This document shows, piece after piece, positions 17,342 to 27,158 of a stretch of DNA of 64,000 bases. The stretch lies in assembly GCA_902826605.1 (NCBI GenBank), contig CADEFM010000005.1:262854-326853 (forward strand), read 5' to 3'. A program made the position numbers and the translations under genes. The stretch is from an uncultured Acidobacteriota bacterium (lineage in GTDB: Bacteria; Acidobacteriota; Terriglobia; Bryobacterales; Bryobacteraceae). The number at the start of each line of letters is the position of its first letter. Position 1 is the first letter of the stretch. The notes under the pieces were generated by a model, which worked only from the letters and a program-made list of their open reading frames with translations, did not search any database and was not told where the DNA came from.

Positions 17342-18373
17342 TTAGCTGCCGATGGTCACCAATTCCATCCGCTTCAACTGCCCGCACGCCGCGAAGACGT
17401 CCAAGCCTCGGGGCTTGCGGATCAAACACGGAACCGATCGCCGGATGATCGCCTGAAAATTGGCGACGCGTGCGGGGTCGGGAGTTTCGAAAGGAATGTC
17501 GGGACCTGGATTCAGCGCGATCAGGTTTACTTTGCAGTTCAGATGCGCCAGCAACTGCACGACGCGCCGCGCGTCGGCGTCGTTATCATTGAAGCCTTTC
17601 AGCAACACATATTCAAACGTCAGCTTCTCCCACGTGCGCAGAGGGTAAGCGCGGCAGGCTTCGATCAAATCCTTCAAATGATACTTGCGCGTGATCGGCA
17701 TTAGATCGCGGCGCTGATCTTCGTACGAAGCGTTGAGGGAAATGGCCAGCTTGGGACGCACCGGTTCGCGGCCCAGCTCGGCAATCTTTGGGACGATGCC
17801 TGCGGTCGAGAGTGTGATGCGGCGTGGAGAAATGCCCATGCCTTCCGGATCGGTCAGCAGCCGCGTGGCCTTGATCACGCTGGCCAGATTCAGAAGCGGC
17901 TCGCCCTGTCCCATCATCACGATGTTCAACCGATCCACCGGCGCTGTTCCGGCGGCTAGCAAAACCTGGCCGACGATCTCGCCCGCCGTCAGGTTCCGTT
18001 CTAGTCCCATGCGCGCGGTCAGGCAGAACTTGCAATCCACGGCGCAGCCCACCTGGCTCGAAATGCAGATGGTCGCCCGGTCGCCCTCCGGCATCCATAC
18101 TGTCTCCACGGTTTTTCCATCGCCCAGGCGCAGCAGGTACCGCACTGTGCCATCTGCCGACATATATCGCTTTTCGACGTCCGGCAAACCCAAGGGCAAC
18201 TCGTCCGCCAGGCGCGCGCGCAGTGACTTGGGCAGATTCGAAATTGCGTCCCAATTCTCCACGCGTTTGCGATAAACCGCGTCGTAAATCTGCTGTGCGC
18301 GGAAGGCCGGTTCCGCGGGGCCCAATGCACTGCGGATATCGGAGAGTTCCATGCCCACAACCGGAATTGCCAT
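17342..18373 (-). CDS. rlmN: 23S rRNA (adenine-2503-C2)-methyltransferase / tRNA-A37 methyltransferase RlmN
   Basis: A radical SAM enzyme that methylates C2 of A2503 in 23S rRNA and A37 in some tRNAs. The 343 residues carry the [4Fe-4S] motif CAVDCKFC (Cys110, Cys114, Cys117), the methyl-carrier and mechanistic cysteines (Cys103 in [10 protein letters not shown] and Cys330 in AACGQLK), and [10 protein letters not shown], all diagnostic for RlmN. The start at 18373 ([12 protein letters not shown]) lies 14 bases after the end of the esterase gene on the same strand. Frames opened further upstream would overlap that gene. An ATG seven codons later is an alternative start. Confidence 0.95.
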   Translation of the reverse strand: MAIPVVGMELSDIRSALGPAEPAFRAQQIYDAVYRKRVENWDAISNLPKSLRARLADELPLGLPDVEKRYMSADGTVRYLLRLGDGKTVETVWMPEGDRATICISSQVGCAVDCKFCLTARMGLERNLTAGEIVGQVLLAAGTAPVDRLNIVMMGQGEPLLNLASVIKATRLLTDPEGMGISPRRITLSTAGIVPKIAELGREPVRPKLAISLNASYEDQRRDLMPITRKYHLKDLIEACRAYPLRTWEKLTFEYVLLKGFNDNDADARRVVQLLAHLNCKVNLIALNPGPDIPFETPDPARVANFQAIIRRSVPCLIRKPRGLDVFAACGQLKRMELVTIGS

Positions 18374-18387
18374 GGCTTGCGGCACGG

Positions 18388-19059
18388 CTAATTCCCCGCG
18401 TCCGCACTCATGAATGGCTTGATGGCTTTGAGTACCGTGCATGAAATAATTTCAGCCCCTTCCGCAGTGGGGTGTACGTGATCGGGCAGAAAATAGCGCA
18501 GGTCTTTCGTGACTATGTCGGAGAGTATGAAGGGGATCAAAGCCACCTTGTATTTTGCCGCTAAATCGGTGTAGATCTTCTCGAAACCGCGGACATAGGG
18601 CTCGCCGTAGTTGGGCGGCAGCGTCATACCTGCCAGCACAACCTGAGCGCCAGCGGCCTGAAATGCCACGATCATCTTTTCCAAGTTGGCGCGCGTGACA
18701 GCGAGCGGCGTGCCGCGCAGACCGTCGTTGCCGCCAAGTTCCAGCAGCACCATGGAAGGTCTTTGTGCGATCGCAGTAGCCATTCGCGCGGCGCCGCCCG
18801 CGGTTGTGTCTCCGCTGATGCCCATGTTCACGACGCGCCAAGGCAGTTTTTCTCCGTCCAGGCGGCGTTGCAGAACGTCCGGATAGCTCTGTCCGGGCCG
18901 CAATCCGTAGCCCGCGCTGATGCTATCCCCGAATACTACCAGTACGCGCCGGCTGTCTTGTGCGGCAACCGTCTGCACTGCCGGGCGCGCGGGCGCTTGT
19001 GCCTGGACCAGCCCGCTCAACAACGAAAGCGTCAACGCGAAACAAAAGCGTGAGAACAT
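18388..19059 (-). CDS. Exported GDSL-type esterase/lipase (SGNH hydrolase, TesA-like)
   Basis: A 223-residue SGNH hydrolase with a signal peptide ([22 protein letters not shown]). The four conserved blocks are visible: GDSISAGYG with Ser46, the Gly of NMGISGDT near 80, GGND with Asn111, and DHVHP with Asp193 and His196. The TesA/ArE subgroup acts on acyl esters, thioesters and small aryl esters in the periplasm. The gene precedes rlmN by 14 bases on the same strand, so they are probably co-transcribed, though no functional link is evident. Confidence 0.9.
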   Translation of the reverse strand: MFSRFCFALTLSLLSGLVQAQAPARPAVQTVAAQDSRRVLVVFGDSISAGYGLRPGQSYPDVLQRRLDGEKLPWRVVNMGISGDTTAGGAARMATAIAQRPSMVLLELGGNDGLRGTPLAVTRANLEKMIVAFQAAGAQVVLAGMTLPPNYGEPYVRGFEKIYTDLAAKYKVALIPFILSDIVTKDLRYFLPDHVHPTAEGAEIISCTVLKAIKPFMSADAGN

Positions 19060-19107
19060 CTATACCCATGATAGTGAACAAGGCCGAGCTTGCGGCTACC
19101 CCATTGT

Positions 19108-21561
19108 TCACGCTGAGGGTACGGAATCGGGTATTACCAAGTCTCCTTGAGCCAGCGTGCGATGAAGGCGGAGCAGAGCTTGGCCGGCGGCTTGTGGATC
19201 CGCCGTTGAGACAGCAATTATTTCGAGCTTTGAAACCAGATCTTTTCGCTCGACCGGTTTAGAGAGGTAATCGTCCATGCCGGCCTCAAGACACTTCTCT
19301 CGGTCGCCTTTTAACGCGTGCGCCGTGAGGGCGATGATGGGAGTGTGGATTTGTCCGCCCGCTTCAAAATCGCGAATCCGCCGGGTCGCCTCGAAGCCGT
19401 CCATTTCCGGCATCTGACAATCCATCAGGATGACATCGAACGCCCCTGCCATAGCGGCGTCCAAGGCGAGTCTCCCAGTGGCTACTACGACGGGACAGTG
19501 GCCCAGAGTTTCGAGCAAGCGAACCACTACACGTTGGTTGATCGCGTTATCTTCCGCCACCAGCACACGGAGTGATCGTGTGCGCTCCGGCAGGGCTTCG
19601 GCCTTCTGCCCCAGGCTGACGACGGGCAGGGCTTTGTCTAAAGCCCGAAGAGCGGCGTCCTGCAGTTCATTCGGGCTGATCGGCTTGGTGAGATAGTGTG
19701 TCACTCCGGACGCCGAGGCGCGCGCGATGAATGCAATGTGATCGACCGATGTCAACATCAGCACGGGTATCACCGCGAGCGCGGGGTGCGCGTGCATTGC
19801 GGCCACCAGGCTGAGTCCGTCCATTCCGGGCATCTGGAAATCGGTGAACACAATTCCGAAGCGATCGCCGGTTTGGCTTGCATCGATCGCCATGGCGAGC
19901 GCACTTTCCGCGTCGGGCGCGGTACTGGGATTCATGCCGAAGCGCCGCGCGTAGCCCGTCAGAACACGCCGGTTAGTGGGATGATCGTCGACAATTAAAA
20001 CATTGACGCCCGCTAACCGGGAGGCGTCCGCAGGCACGTCCAAGATGGTTGCGGCAGACAGCGGCATGCGCAGATCGAATTGGAATGTGCTGCCCTGTCC
20101 CGGCGTGCTGTGCACCTCGAGGGAACCTCCCATCAGTCTTACCAGATGACTGGAGATCGATAATCCCAGCCCCGTTCCGCCAAATTTTCGCGTCGTCGAG
20201 CCGTCGGCCTGCGTGAACGAATCGAAGATCAAATGTTGGTGTTCTTTGGGGATGCCGATCCCCGTGTCAGACACTGAGTATTGGACCAGCGCGACGCTGT
20301 CCTCGATTTTGTCGAGCCGCGCAGCCACGATGATTTCGCCGTGCTCAGTGAATTTGATGGCGTTTCCGATCAAATTCGCCAGCACTTGCTGCAGGCGCGT
20401 TGGGTCGCCTATAACCACGGACGGGATGGCCGTGTCCAGATCGTAGACCAGCTCCAACTTTTTCTGATGGGAGGCCAAGGAAAACGTCTTGACCATTCGG
20501 CCCAGGACTACGGGCAGCGCAAATGGGATCGATTCAACCGTCAACTTCCCAGCGTCGATTTTCGAAAAATCCAGGATGTCGTTGATCACCGCCAATAGTC
20601 CTGCGGCGGACACATTCACCAATTCCAAGTACTCGCGTGCTTCCGGAGCTAGATCCGTATCGAGAGCCAAGGAGGTCATGCCGATGATGCCGTTCATGGG
20701 TGTCCGGATCTCGTGACTCATGTTGGCCAAGAATTCGCTCTTCAGGCGCGCGGATTCTTCGGCTTTCCGGCGCGCGATTTCCAGCTCTTCCGTGCGCTCG
20801 CGCACTCGTTCCTCGAGGAGTTCGTGGTGCTCCCTCAACAGGCTGTCGCGGTGGCGAATGGCGTCCAGCATGCGATTGAAATTTTCAGTTAATTCCCCCA
20901 CTTCGTCATTGCCCGCGTCCTCCACATGGAACACCTCAGTATCCTGCCGCGCCACGCGCCGCGCGGCCTCCGCTAGCGCCAGGATGGGACGGATGACGAT
21001 TCCCGCCAGGTGTCGGGAGATTACGAATCCCACTGCGAGCGATGCGGCCAGCACCAGCAATCCCGCCCACACATAGTGCCAGAGACGCTGACGGAGCGGC
21101 TCCAGACTGGCGCGCAGGACGATACGCCCGAGTTTGTTTCCATCTACCTGGATATCTTGAGCGATCAGCGCGGAAATCGAGTTAAAGGTGGCGCCGGCGG
21201 TCATTTGTAGCGGTTGTTGGAATGAGGCGCCGGTTCGCTGCCGGGGATAGGACGCCACCAAAGTCCCATCCGCGGCATAAATCGCTCCGGTGAGAACACG
21301 CGGGTCATTTTTCAGTGATTCCAGATTCTCTCGAGCGGTCCGTGCGTCACCGAAGCTCAGTGCAGCGGTTGAGTTGCTCGCGATTGCGCTTGCGACGGAG
21401 AGTAACTCCTGCGCCATGCTTTGGCGGGCCTCGGAGTATTGCAGCGTCACGAACGCCGCCGCGACTACTGCCAGCGTCGTCAAGTTGATCAACGCTATCG
21501 CGCCGAGCAGCTTCTTCCGCAAGGGGAGATCGCGCAGGCGCTTCATGCTTGAGAGCCTCAT
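19108..21561 (-). CDS. Hybrid sensor histidine kinase with two receiver domains
   Basis: An 817-residue membrane-bound phosphorelay kinase. It has one helix near residue 20-42, a periplasmic sensor (about 45-158, CHASE8-like), a second helix (about 163-182), HAMP (about 185-240), a coiled coil, HisKA with His283 in [10 protein letters not shown], and HATPase-c with N-box NLIGNAIKF and GTGLGLSIS. Two receivers follow, with phosphate-accepting Asp574 ([10 protein letters not shown]) and Asp714 ([10 protein letters not shown]). No HPt domain is present, so a separate HPt or response regulator would be needed to complete the relay. The start overlaps the YfiR-like gene by four bases, and a TonB receptor is upstream on the same strand. 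A periplasmic signal through YfiR may feed this kinase. Confidence 0.92.
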   Translation of the reverse strand: MRLSSMKRLRDLPLRKKLLGAIALINLTTLAVVAAAFVTLQYSEARQSMAQELLSVASAIASNSTAALSFGDARTARENLESLKNDPRVLTGAIYAADGTLVASYPRQRTGASFQQPLQMTAGATFNSISALIAQDIQVDGNKLGRIVLRASLEPLRQRLWHYVWAGLLVLAASLAVGFVISRHLAGIVIRPILALAEAARRVARQDTEVFHVEDAGNDEVGELTENFNRMLDAIRHRDSLLREHHELLEERVRERTEELEIARRKAEESARLKSEFLANMSHEIRTPMNGIIGMTSLALDTDLAPEAREYLELVNVSAAGLLAVINDILDFSKIDAGKLTVESIPFALPVVLGRMVKTFSLASHQKKLELVYDLDTAIPSVVIGDPTRLQQVLANLIGNAIKFTEHGEIIVAARLDKIEDSVALVQYSVSDTGIGIPKEHQHLIFDSFTQADGSTTRKFGGTGLGLSISSHLVRLMGGSLEVHSTPGQGSTFQFDLRMPLSAATILDVPADASRLAGVNVLIVDDHPTNRRVLTGYARRFGMNPSTAPDAESALAMAIDASQTGDRFGIVFTDFQMPGMDGLSLVAAMHAHPALAVIPVLMLTSVDHIAFIARASASGVTHYLTKPISPNELQDAALRALDKALPVVSLGQKAEALPERTRSLRVLVAEDNAINQRVVVRLLETLGHCPVVVATGRLALDAAMAGAFDVILMDCQMPEMDGFEATRRIRDFEAGGQIHTPIIALTAHALKGDREKCLEAGMDDYLSKPVERKDLVSKLEIIAVSTADPQAAGQALLRLHRTLAQGDLVIPDSVPSA

Positions 21562-22145
21562 GGCCGCGCGCCTTGCGACGAAACGATATGCGCCAACTGC
21601 AGTAGTTGGGAGCGAAAGCCAAGCCGGGCGCGCTGTGTATTTTCCAAATTGACATCCATCGACACGCGGCCAGCGTCCATCCTCATGTTCACCATGCCGC
21701 CCATCTGCGCAAAGCCGTCCGTCTCCCCCACCAAGACCACGGGAGGGTATGCCCAGTGGGCGAATAGTTCCTGCAACTGTTTGCGTTGCGTGAGACCAAC
21801 GTATGCGATATGGCAGCCGGTCAATTCGTCGGCACTATTCAGCGTGCGGGCTTCTACGGGCCGTCCCTGGATTGTTTTCCCCCGCAATACCTGCGGGAGC
21901 GAAGCCGCCAGGACATCGTTGCCGAGCACGCAAAACCGCACTGCCATTCCCATACGCCGTTTATCCTCGGGCCATGTGACATACTGCGCCAACTGATACA
22001 GAAACGCCGGCCGCATCTGTTCGTCGGTGGCCGAGCGCGGCGCTTGCGCGTGCAGCCCGGATACTGCCAGACCCAGGCCCCAGCAAATCGTGAGACCTGC
22101 CATCTTGCCGGCAGGTCCGCGAATTGCGATGAGAAGGGAGCGCAT
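21558..22145 (-). CDS. YfiR-family periplasmic protein (DUF4154)
   Basis: A 195-residue exported protein with a signal peptide ([20 protein letters not shown] after a short N-terminal extension). The body has the YfiR fold motifs: [16 protein letters not shown] near the start, [40 protein letters not shown] and [19 protein letters not shown]. In Pseudomonas, YfiR restrains the diguanylate cyclase YfiN in the periplasm. Here it is encoded between a TonB-dependent receptor and a hybrid kinase, a recurrent arrangement suggesting it passes a periplasmic signal to the kinase. It overlaps the kinase gene by four bases. Confidence 0.85.
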   Translation of the reverse strand: MRSLLIAIRGPAGKMAGLTICWGLGLAVSGLHAQAPRSATDEQMRPAFLYQLAQYVTWPEDKRRMGMAVRFCVLGNDVLAASLPQVLRGKTIQGRPVEARTLNSADELTGCHIAYVGLTQRKQLQELFAHWAYPPVVLVGETDGFAQMGGMVNMRMDAGRVSMDVNLENTQRARLGFRSQLLQLAHIVSSQGARP

Positions 22146-22166
22146 GGAAGTTATCCGTCCACCCCT

Positions 22167-24185
22167 TCAGTGCTCCCAGCGCAATCCCACCGTGAAGCTT
22201 CGTCCGATGTTGGCGCCCGGGTATAGCGCTACTCCCACAAATTCCTTTTGCCAGGGCCGCAGAAGATTTTTGCCGTTCACACTGATGGCAAGTCGTTCAC
22301 TCAGTTTCCGCTCCAGTCTGAAATCGACACGCGTGAAACCGGCTACCACCGGCAGGCCGTCCGATGTGAGGCTGGCCGTCCGGAAGACCTCAGCGTCAAA
22401 GAGCCACCTGCTGCTTAGATCCCACGAAGCGCGCGCCTGGGCCATGTGTTTCGGATAGTAGGTTCCCACGACGACAATCGACGCTGGGTCCAGACCGGGA
22501 CGTAAGTGCGCGGAAAAGAAAGTAGCGCTATAGGACGCCGTCACCCGCAAACGCCGGTGAACATCGTAGTGCGCGACGATTTCGCCGCCGCGCGTCGTCG
22601 CGTCCCGGCCGTTGACGAGAATCAGTGGGATGGTGGGAATCGCCGATCCGGCAGGGCTCGTCGCACCCCCCGCGAAGGCGGATGGATTCAGCGGAAATGG
22701 CGCCTGATACGTGTCATTGAGACGCGCATATGAATTGTGATAGGCCGCTGCTTCTACAACAGTTTTGCGCGATACTTGCCAGCGCGCACCCACCTCGAAT
22801 CCCCGCAAGGTTTCTGGACGGATGGTCTCACTGCCCGTGAATTGGAGCAGTACGGGCAGCGCTACACCGCTGAGCGATGAAACCGGGTAACGCAGTGAAT
22901 AATCGTAGTGCGCGGGCGTCCGAACGGCGCCCGACGCCGAGGTCCAATATGCTTGTCGCGAAGTGGGAGCCCACATCAACCGCACAGATGGCTGGAACGT
23001 GGATCCGGCCAGCGTATAGCGCTCCACTCTTGCGCCGAGAGTCAGCGCCAGACGGTCGGGGACGATCTGCCATTCATGTTGCGCGAAGGCGTTTGAAACC
23101 AAGTATGTACGATCAGGTGGCTGGAACGACAAGTTAACCGTGCCCACCGTTTCGACCGTGTTCATTCGGAATCCTCCGCCCAGCAACAGGCTGTGCTTCG
23201 GCCGCAGTTGAATGGCGTGCTGGAAATCCACATCGAACGTTCTCACGCTCAAGCGGAATGCGCCCAGGTTCATATTCTGAATGTCCTCGAAGAGTTGCAG
23301 TTTGCTTTGATCCCCGCGGCGGTTGGTATGGGTCCATTTGCCCAGCATGAATCCGGCCTGGCCGTCCCCGGGGCCTTGGATCACGGCCGGAGCAGAAGGC
23401 TGCACATAATTGAAGAAATTCAGATCCTGATTCAAAAAGGTGAGTTCCCCTTGTACTTCGAGTTCGTCACGCGCTCCTGGTTGCCAGTCCAGTCGCATAC
23501 CCACACGGCTCGTATTCCACACGCCCAGGGGTGGTTGGGGCTGGCGCGCTCTCCCTTGTCCGTTCACTTCATGATGAATCCACGTGCGCCACGCGGCTGT
23601 CGGGCCGAGCTTGCCTCCATAGCGCAGGCTGGCTCTGGCAGGATCCATACCCCCTCCGGAAGCGGCAAACAGCACGCCTTGAGTTGTCTTAACCTGCTTG
23701 CTGACCACGTTGATTACGCCGTTGACGGCGTTCGCGCCCCATACGCTGCCGGCAGGTCCCCGGATTACTTCGATCCGCTCGATGTCCTCCAGCATGATCA
23801 TCTGCTGGTTCCAAAGTACCCCGGACATAATGGGGTTGTAGATGGTCCGCCCATCGAGCATCACCAACAGTTTGTTGCTGCTGAGGTTGTTGAACCCGCG
23901 CATGCCAATCGCCCACTGCGAGCCGTTGACCCGGGCTACGTGAATCCCCGGGGCTAGTCGCAGCGCCTCCGGGAAGCTGGTGGCTCCGCTGCGCCGGATG
24001 TCGTCCTGGGTGATTACGTGTACGGCCGCCGGCGCGCGCAAGAGCCTCCCCCGATTCTTGGTCACGGATACCACTTCCACATTAAATAGCTCAGCGAGAC
24101 TCAGGGAGGTCAGATCCTTTTCCTGAGCCATTAGTTTCAGAGGTAAGATCAGCAGCATCAGGGAAAAGACCCCATGGAGTGACAT
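22167..24185 (-). CDS. TonB-dependent outer-membrane receptor
   Basis: A 672-residue TonB-dependent receptor. It has a signal peptide (MSLHGVFSLMLLILPLKLMAQ), then a region with DLTSLSLAELFNVEVVSVTKNRG that resembles TonB-box-adjacent sequences, a plug domain (HVITQDDIRRSGATSFPEALRLAPG, NNLSSNKLLVMLDGRTIYN, IERIEVIRGPAGSVWGANAVNGVIN) and a long C-terminal beta-barrel ending in aromatic VGLRWEH. The barrel end is typical of outer-membrane insertion signals. The ligand is unknown; the YfiR-like and kinase genes downstream suggest it reports on or imports a signalling molecule. Confidence 0.9.
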   Translation of the reverse strand: MSLHGVFSLMLLILPLKLMAQEKDLTSLSLAELFNVEVVSVTKNRGRLLRAPAAVHVITQDDIRRSGATSFPEALRLAPGIHVARVNGSQWAIGMRGFNNLSSNKLLVMLDGRTIYNPIMSGVLWNQQMIMLEDIERIEVIRGPAGSVWGANAVNGVINVVSKQVKTTQGVLFAASGGGMDPARASLRYGGKLGPTAAWRTWIHHEVNGQGRARQPQPPLGVWNTSRVGMRLDWQPGARDELEVQGELTFLNQDLNFFNYVQPSAPAVIQGPGDGQAGFMLGKWTHTNRRGDQSKLQLFEDIQNMNLGAFRLSVRTFDVDFQHAIQLRPKHSLLLGGGFRMNTVETVGTVNLSFQPPDRTYLVSNAFAQHEWQIVPDRLALTLGARVERYTLAGSTFQPSVRLMWAPTSRQAYWTSASGAVRTPAHYDYSLRYPVSSLSGVALPVLLQFTGSETIRPETLRGFEVGARWQVSRKTVVEAAAYHNSYARLNDTYQAPFPLNPSAFAGGATSPAGSAIPTIPLILVNGRDATTRGGEIVAHYDVHRRLRVTASYSATFFSAHLRPGLDPASIVVVGTYYPKHMAQARASWDLSSRWLFDAEVFRTASLTSDGLPVVAGFTRVDFRLERKLSERLAISVNGKNLLRPWQKEFVGVALYPGANIGRSFTVGLRWEH

Positions 24186-24274
24186 AGTGGCCTTATCGGC
24201 AATGTTGGAGATAACTTAGGCGGGTCTTTTCTGGAAAGCCAGGACTACATGCGGCGCAGGGCAACCGCTGCCGT

Positions 24275-24988
24275 TCAAAACAGCTCGTCGAGCAACCGAA
24301 ATCGCCGCAACAATTCCTCATCCGCGGAGTGAGCCGGGAGATGTTCGCGCAACAATCGTTCGCCATCAGGACCGAAGCGATCGCCGATGCTGCGGAGCGC
24401 CAAGGCCCAATCTTGAGCGGGGTGCGTGAGGCCTGCCCGAGCCAGATCGACGATGCCGGTTAATCTCCCGTCCAGCGTGAGGAAGTTCTCTAAGCATGCA
24501 TCTCCGTGGGTAAAGCAGGCGACATCCGGCAATGGTGGCAGCGACTGCAACTCCCCGAGTATGCCGGTTGCGGAACGCCCGAGGTTGGTTTCATCAAAGT
24601 CGCTTTCATCCACCAATCCGGCGCGAACGCGATGCTCCGCCTGGTTCAGGCGCAAGGCCCAGGTAGCCATGAATGGACATCCTTCAATCGGCGTCGCATG
24701 AACCAGCCGCAGAGCTTCCGCTAGAACCTGCGCGGCGCATTCCATGGTTGTGCTGGTCAGGTTGACGCCAGGGAGCATGGACATCGTCAGCAGGCCAGTC
24801 TCTTGTGCGAGGACCTTGGCCACCGGCAAGCGTCCGGTACACCACCGCAATACAGCCGCTTCGAGTTCGGTGTCTGCCGTGGAGCCGGCCTTCTCAATCC
24901 ACTCCAAGCCATCTTCGCTCTGAACGCGAATGACACTTCCACCGGACTTTCCGAAGAGAATTGGCGTTCTGGTTGCTCCCGGCGTCAT
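24275..24988 (-). CDS. APH(3')-like aminoglycoside phosphotransferase family protein
   Basis: A 237-residue kinase-fold protein of the APH family. The catalytic loop reads THGDACLENFL, with the HGD-x4-N pattern, and is followed by GIVDLARAGLTHPAQDWAL with the Mg-binding Asp. Both resemble aminoglycoside 3'-phosphotransferases more than choline kinase or CotH. The N-terminal lobe has GGSVIRVQSEDGLEWIEKAG, containing the ATP-lysine region. The start at 24988 is preferred because an upstream alternative adds unrelated residues. It is divergent from an MFS exporter gene. Whether it confers antibiotic resistance cannot be judged from sequence; many such proteins phosphorylate other small molecules. 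Confidence 0.7.
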   Translation of the reverse strand: MTPGATRTPILFGKSGGSVIRVQSEDGLEWIEKAGSTADTELEAAVLRWCTGRLPVAKVLAQETGLLTMSMLPGVNLTSTTMECAAQVLAEALRLVHATPIEGCPFMATWALRLNQAEHRVRAGLVDESDFDETNLGRSATGILGELQSLPPLPDVACFTHGDACLENFLTLDGRLTGIVDLARAGLTHPAQDWALALRSIGDRFGPDGERLLREHLPAHSADEELLRRFRLLDELF

Positions 24989-25047
24989 AGAACTATCATC
25001 GCCGCGATTGTGGCCACGCACCCACGTGCGCAACACTGAAATCTTAC

Positions 25048-26292
25048 GTGGCCGCTTACGCTTCGCTGCACTCCCGCAACTTCCGCTTCCTGCTCGCCTC
25101 CGGTGTGTTATCCGTCATTGCCCAGCAGATGCTCGCGACGGTGGTGGGGTGGGATCTCTACCAGGCGACGCGATCGGCCGTGGTCCTGGGCAATGTGGGA
25201 CTCGTCCAGATCATACCGCCCATTCTATTCACGTTCATCGCGGGATATCTCGCAGATCATTACGACCGGCGGCGCACTGCCATGCTGACGCAGATTGTGA
25301 TCGCAATCGTAGGGTTGGCCTTGGCGGCTGCGGGCGGATCACGCGGTGTCACGTTGATCTACTTCTGTTTGTTCTTAGCGGCGACCGCGCGGGCGTTCCA
25401 GTGGCCTGCAGCGTCGGCCCTGCTGCCGCAAGTGGTGCCGATGGAGCACTTGACCAGCGCCATCGGCTGGCAAGGCACCGGGCGTGAGATGGCCACGGTG
25501 GGCGGACCTGCGCTCGCGGGCGCTCTCATCGCGTGGAAAGGAAGCGAGACGGTGTACTTGATGCAGGCCGCGTTCGCCGGCGTCTCGGCACTATGCTATG
25601 CGGCCATGCGCGTGGCGCGGGAGCCCACGGAGCCGCGGCCCGCGATGAGTTGGAAAGGCGTGGCCGAGGGTGTGCGCTTCGTATTTCGCGAAAAGGTCAT
25701 CCTCGCGGCCATCAGTCTGGATCTGCTTGCGGTGTTTTTCGGCGGCGCGGTGACCATCTTACCGATTTATGCGCAGGACATTCTGCACGTCGGGGCGACT
25801 GGCCTAGGCTGGCTGCGCGCCGCCCCGGCATTCGGTGCGGCTCTGATGGCCCTGTACCTGGCGCATCGCGGCCACATTCGCAATGCCGGAGTGGTGCTGC
25901 TGTTTTCGGTAGCAGGGTTCGGCGTGGCGATGATTGGTTTTGCGGTGGCCACTACGGTATGGGTGTCCTTCGCCATGCTCTTCTTGACGGGCGTGTTCGA
26001 TTGCGTGAGCGTGGTGCTGCGAATTTCCCTTGTGCAAACGCGAACGCCCGATGCCTTACGCGGGCGCGTGGCGGCGGTCAACGGACTGTTTATCGCCTGC
26101 TCTAATCAATGGGGCGCTGTTGAGTCTGGGGTAGCCGCGGCACTGTTTGGCACGGTGCCCTCGGTCGTCTTCGGCGGTGCGGCGACCATCGTGGTGGTCG
26201 CCGCTATCGCCGTCATGTCCGGCAGCCTGCGGCGATGGACCAACCGGCCAGTAGCGGAAGCCGCCGCGGAACTTCACAGCACGAAGCGATAG
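25048..26292 (+). CDS. MFS transporter (enterobactin exporter EntS-like group)
   Basis: A 414-residue major facilitator protein with twelve hydrophobic segments. Features are a GTG start, MFS signature-like AGYLADHYDRRRTAMLTQ between helices 2 and 3, the SAIGWQGTGREMATVGGPALAG segment, and a C-terminal half with DCVSVVLRISLVQTRTPDALRGRVAAVNGLF. These patterns are typical of the EntS/DUF894 group that exports siderophores or drugs by proton antiport. It is divergent from an APH-like gene 59 bases away, so the two could be a resistance pair, but that is inference. The 3' end overlaps the end of the convergent hypothetical gene. Confidence 0.85.
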   Translation: MAAYASLHSRNFRFLLASGVLSVIAQQMLATVVGWDLYQATRSAVVLGNVGLVQIIPPILFTFIAGYLADHYDRRRTAMLTQIVIAIVGLALAAAGGSRGVTLIYFCLFLAATARAFQWPAASALLPQVVPMEHLTSAIGWQGTGREMATVGGPALAGALIAWKGSETVYLMQAAFAGVSALCYAAMRVAREPTEPRPAMSWKGVAEGVRFVFREKVILAAISLDLLAVFFGGAVTILPIYAQDILHVGATGLGWLRAAPAFGAALMALYLAHRGHIRNAGVVLLFSVAGFGVAMIGFAVATTVWVSFAMLFLTGVFDCVSVVLRISLVQTRTPDALRGRVAAVNGLFIACSNQWGAVESGVAAALFGTVPSVVFGGAATIVVVAAIAVMSGSLRRWTNRPVAEAAAELHSTKR

Positions 26293-27139
26293 CCGGGATC
26301 GATCTCCTGGAACCCACGAGAATCTCGTGAATGTCGTAAGGATGAGTGGATCCGCCGATATTACGCAGCACTTGAAAGATGTGGCCAAATCCCTGCGCAT
26401 CGTCGATGTCCAGGTCCACCATCCACTCGTTGTTACCGCGATTCACCGAAAATGTCAGTTGCAGGTTGCCGTAGCGGTCGTAAGTCTTGAAACTTCCGGC
26501 CGGCTCGAACGGGGGCACTGGTTTGTGCAGCGCGCCCGAAACTTCGTGAAATAATCCGCTGCTGATGGCGTTCTTGGTTTCACTCCGAAGAGCAGGATCA
26601 ATCTTCGCATAGAACCGGTCCCCACGAATTTCGCGCAGCTCAGTGATATACGAAAACACCGTGCGATTGTTGTTTAAGCGCGTTCTTTCGGCCTTCGCGG
26701 CCATGTTGAGCAATCCCGCACGCCGCGTGTTGTCGAGTGCGCCGTACAACGCCTGCCCCGTTTTATCCACGAATCCAAGTACTTTCGCGCTGATCTCCAA
26801 CAGAGTCTTGACGCTGCTGAGTTGCGTCAGCGGCGGAAAACGGACGGCCACCACACGGTCTTTGTTTACCGGCAGAGTGTAGGTCTTGCGCGCCGGCCTG
26901 CCGCTCGGGATATTCACGAACTGGCTTACGGTCTGGTAGGAAAGCGCATCGATCTCGATACGGTATGTGCCCTGCGGCGCGCGCTGGAGGCCAGTGACAA
27001 CGATACGCTTCGAGCCGTCCACGTCACGCACCACCCGGTCATCCGACAACGTCAGATGACGCAGGAAAATGTCGACCTTTTGCTGGATCGGCTTTCCATA
27101 AACATCGGTGAGGGCTAATTCGAGTTTTCCGTCCGGCAC
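26213..27139 (-). CDS. Hypothetical protein, probable frameshift near the C-terminus
   Basis: About 308 residues of no recognised family. The N-terminal third has short beta-rich repeats (LTDVYGKPIQQKVDIFLRHL, SKRIVVTGLQRAPQGTYRIE) like a carbohydrate-binding or immunoglobulin-like domain, and a C-terminal segment reads YDRYGNLQLTFSVNRGNNEWMVDLDIDDAQ then HPYDIHEILV. After HEILVG the frame enters MFS coding sequence. One base more at about 26311 would instead give QEIDPGYRFVL and a stop at 26274-26276, a natural ending that overlaps the MFS stop by only 19 bases. The GTG start at 27139 is chosen for its GAGGG seven bases upstream and lies after the reductase stop. Function unknown. Confidence 0.55.
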   Translation of the reverse strand: MPDGKLELALTDVYGKPIQQKVDIFLRHLTLSDDRVVRDVDGSKRIVVTGLQRAPQGTYRIEIDALSYQTVSQFVNIPSGRPARKTYTLPVNKDRVVAVRFPPLTQLSSVKTLLEISAKVLGFVDKTGQALYGALDNTRRAGLLNMAAKAERTRLNNNRTVFSYITELREIRGDRFYAKIDPALRSETKNAISSGLFHEVSGALHKPVPPFEPAGSFKTYDRYGNLQLTFSVNRGNNEWMVDLDIDDAQGFGHIFQVLRNIGGSTHPYDIHEILVGSRRSIPAIASCCEVPRRLPLLAGWSIAAGCRT

Positions 27140-27158
27140 GCCACGGCCCTCGATGTGA

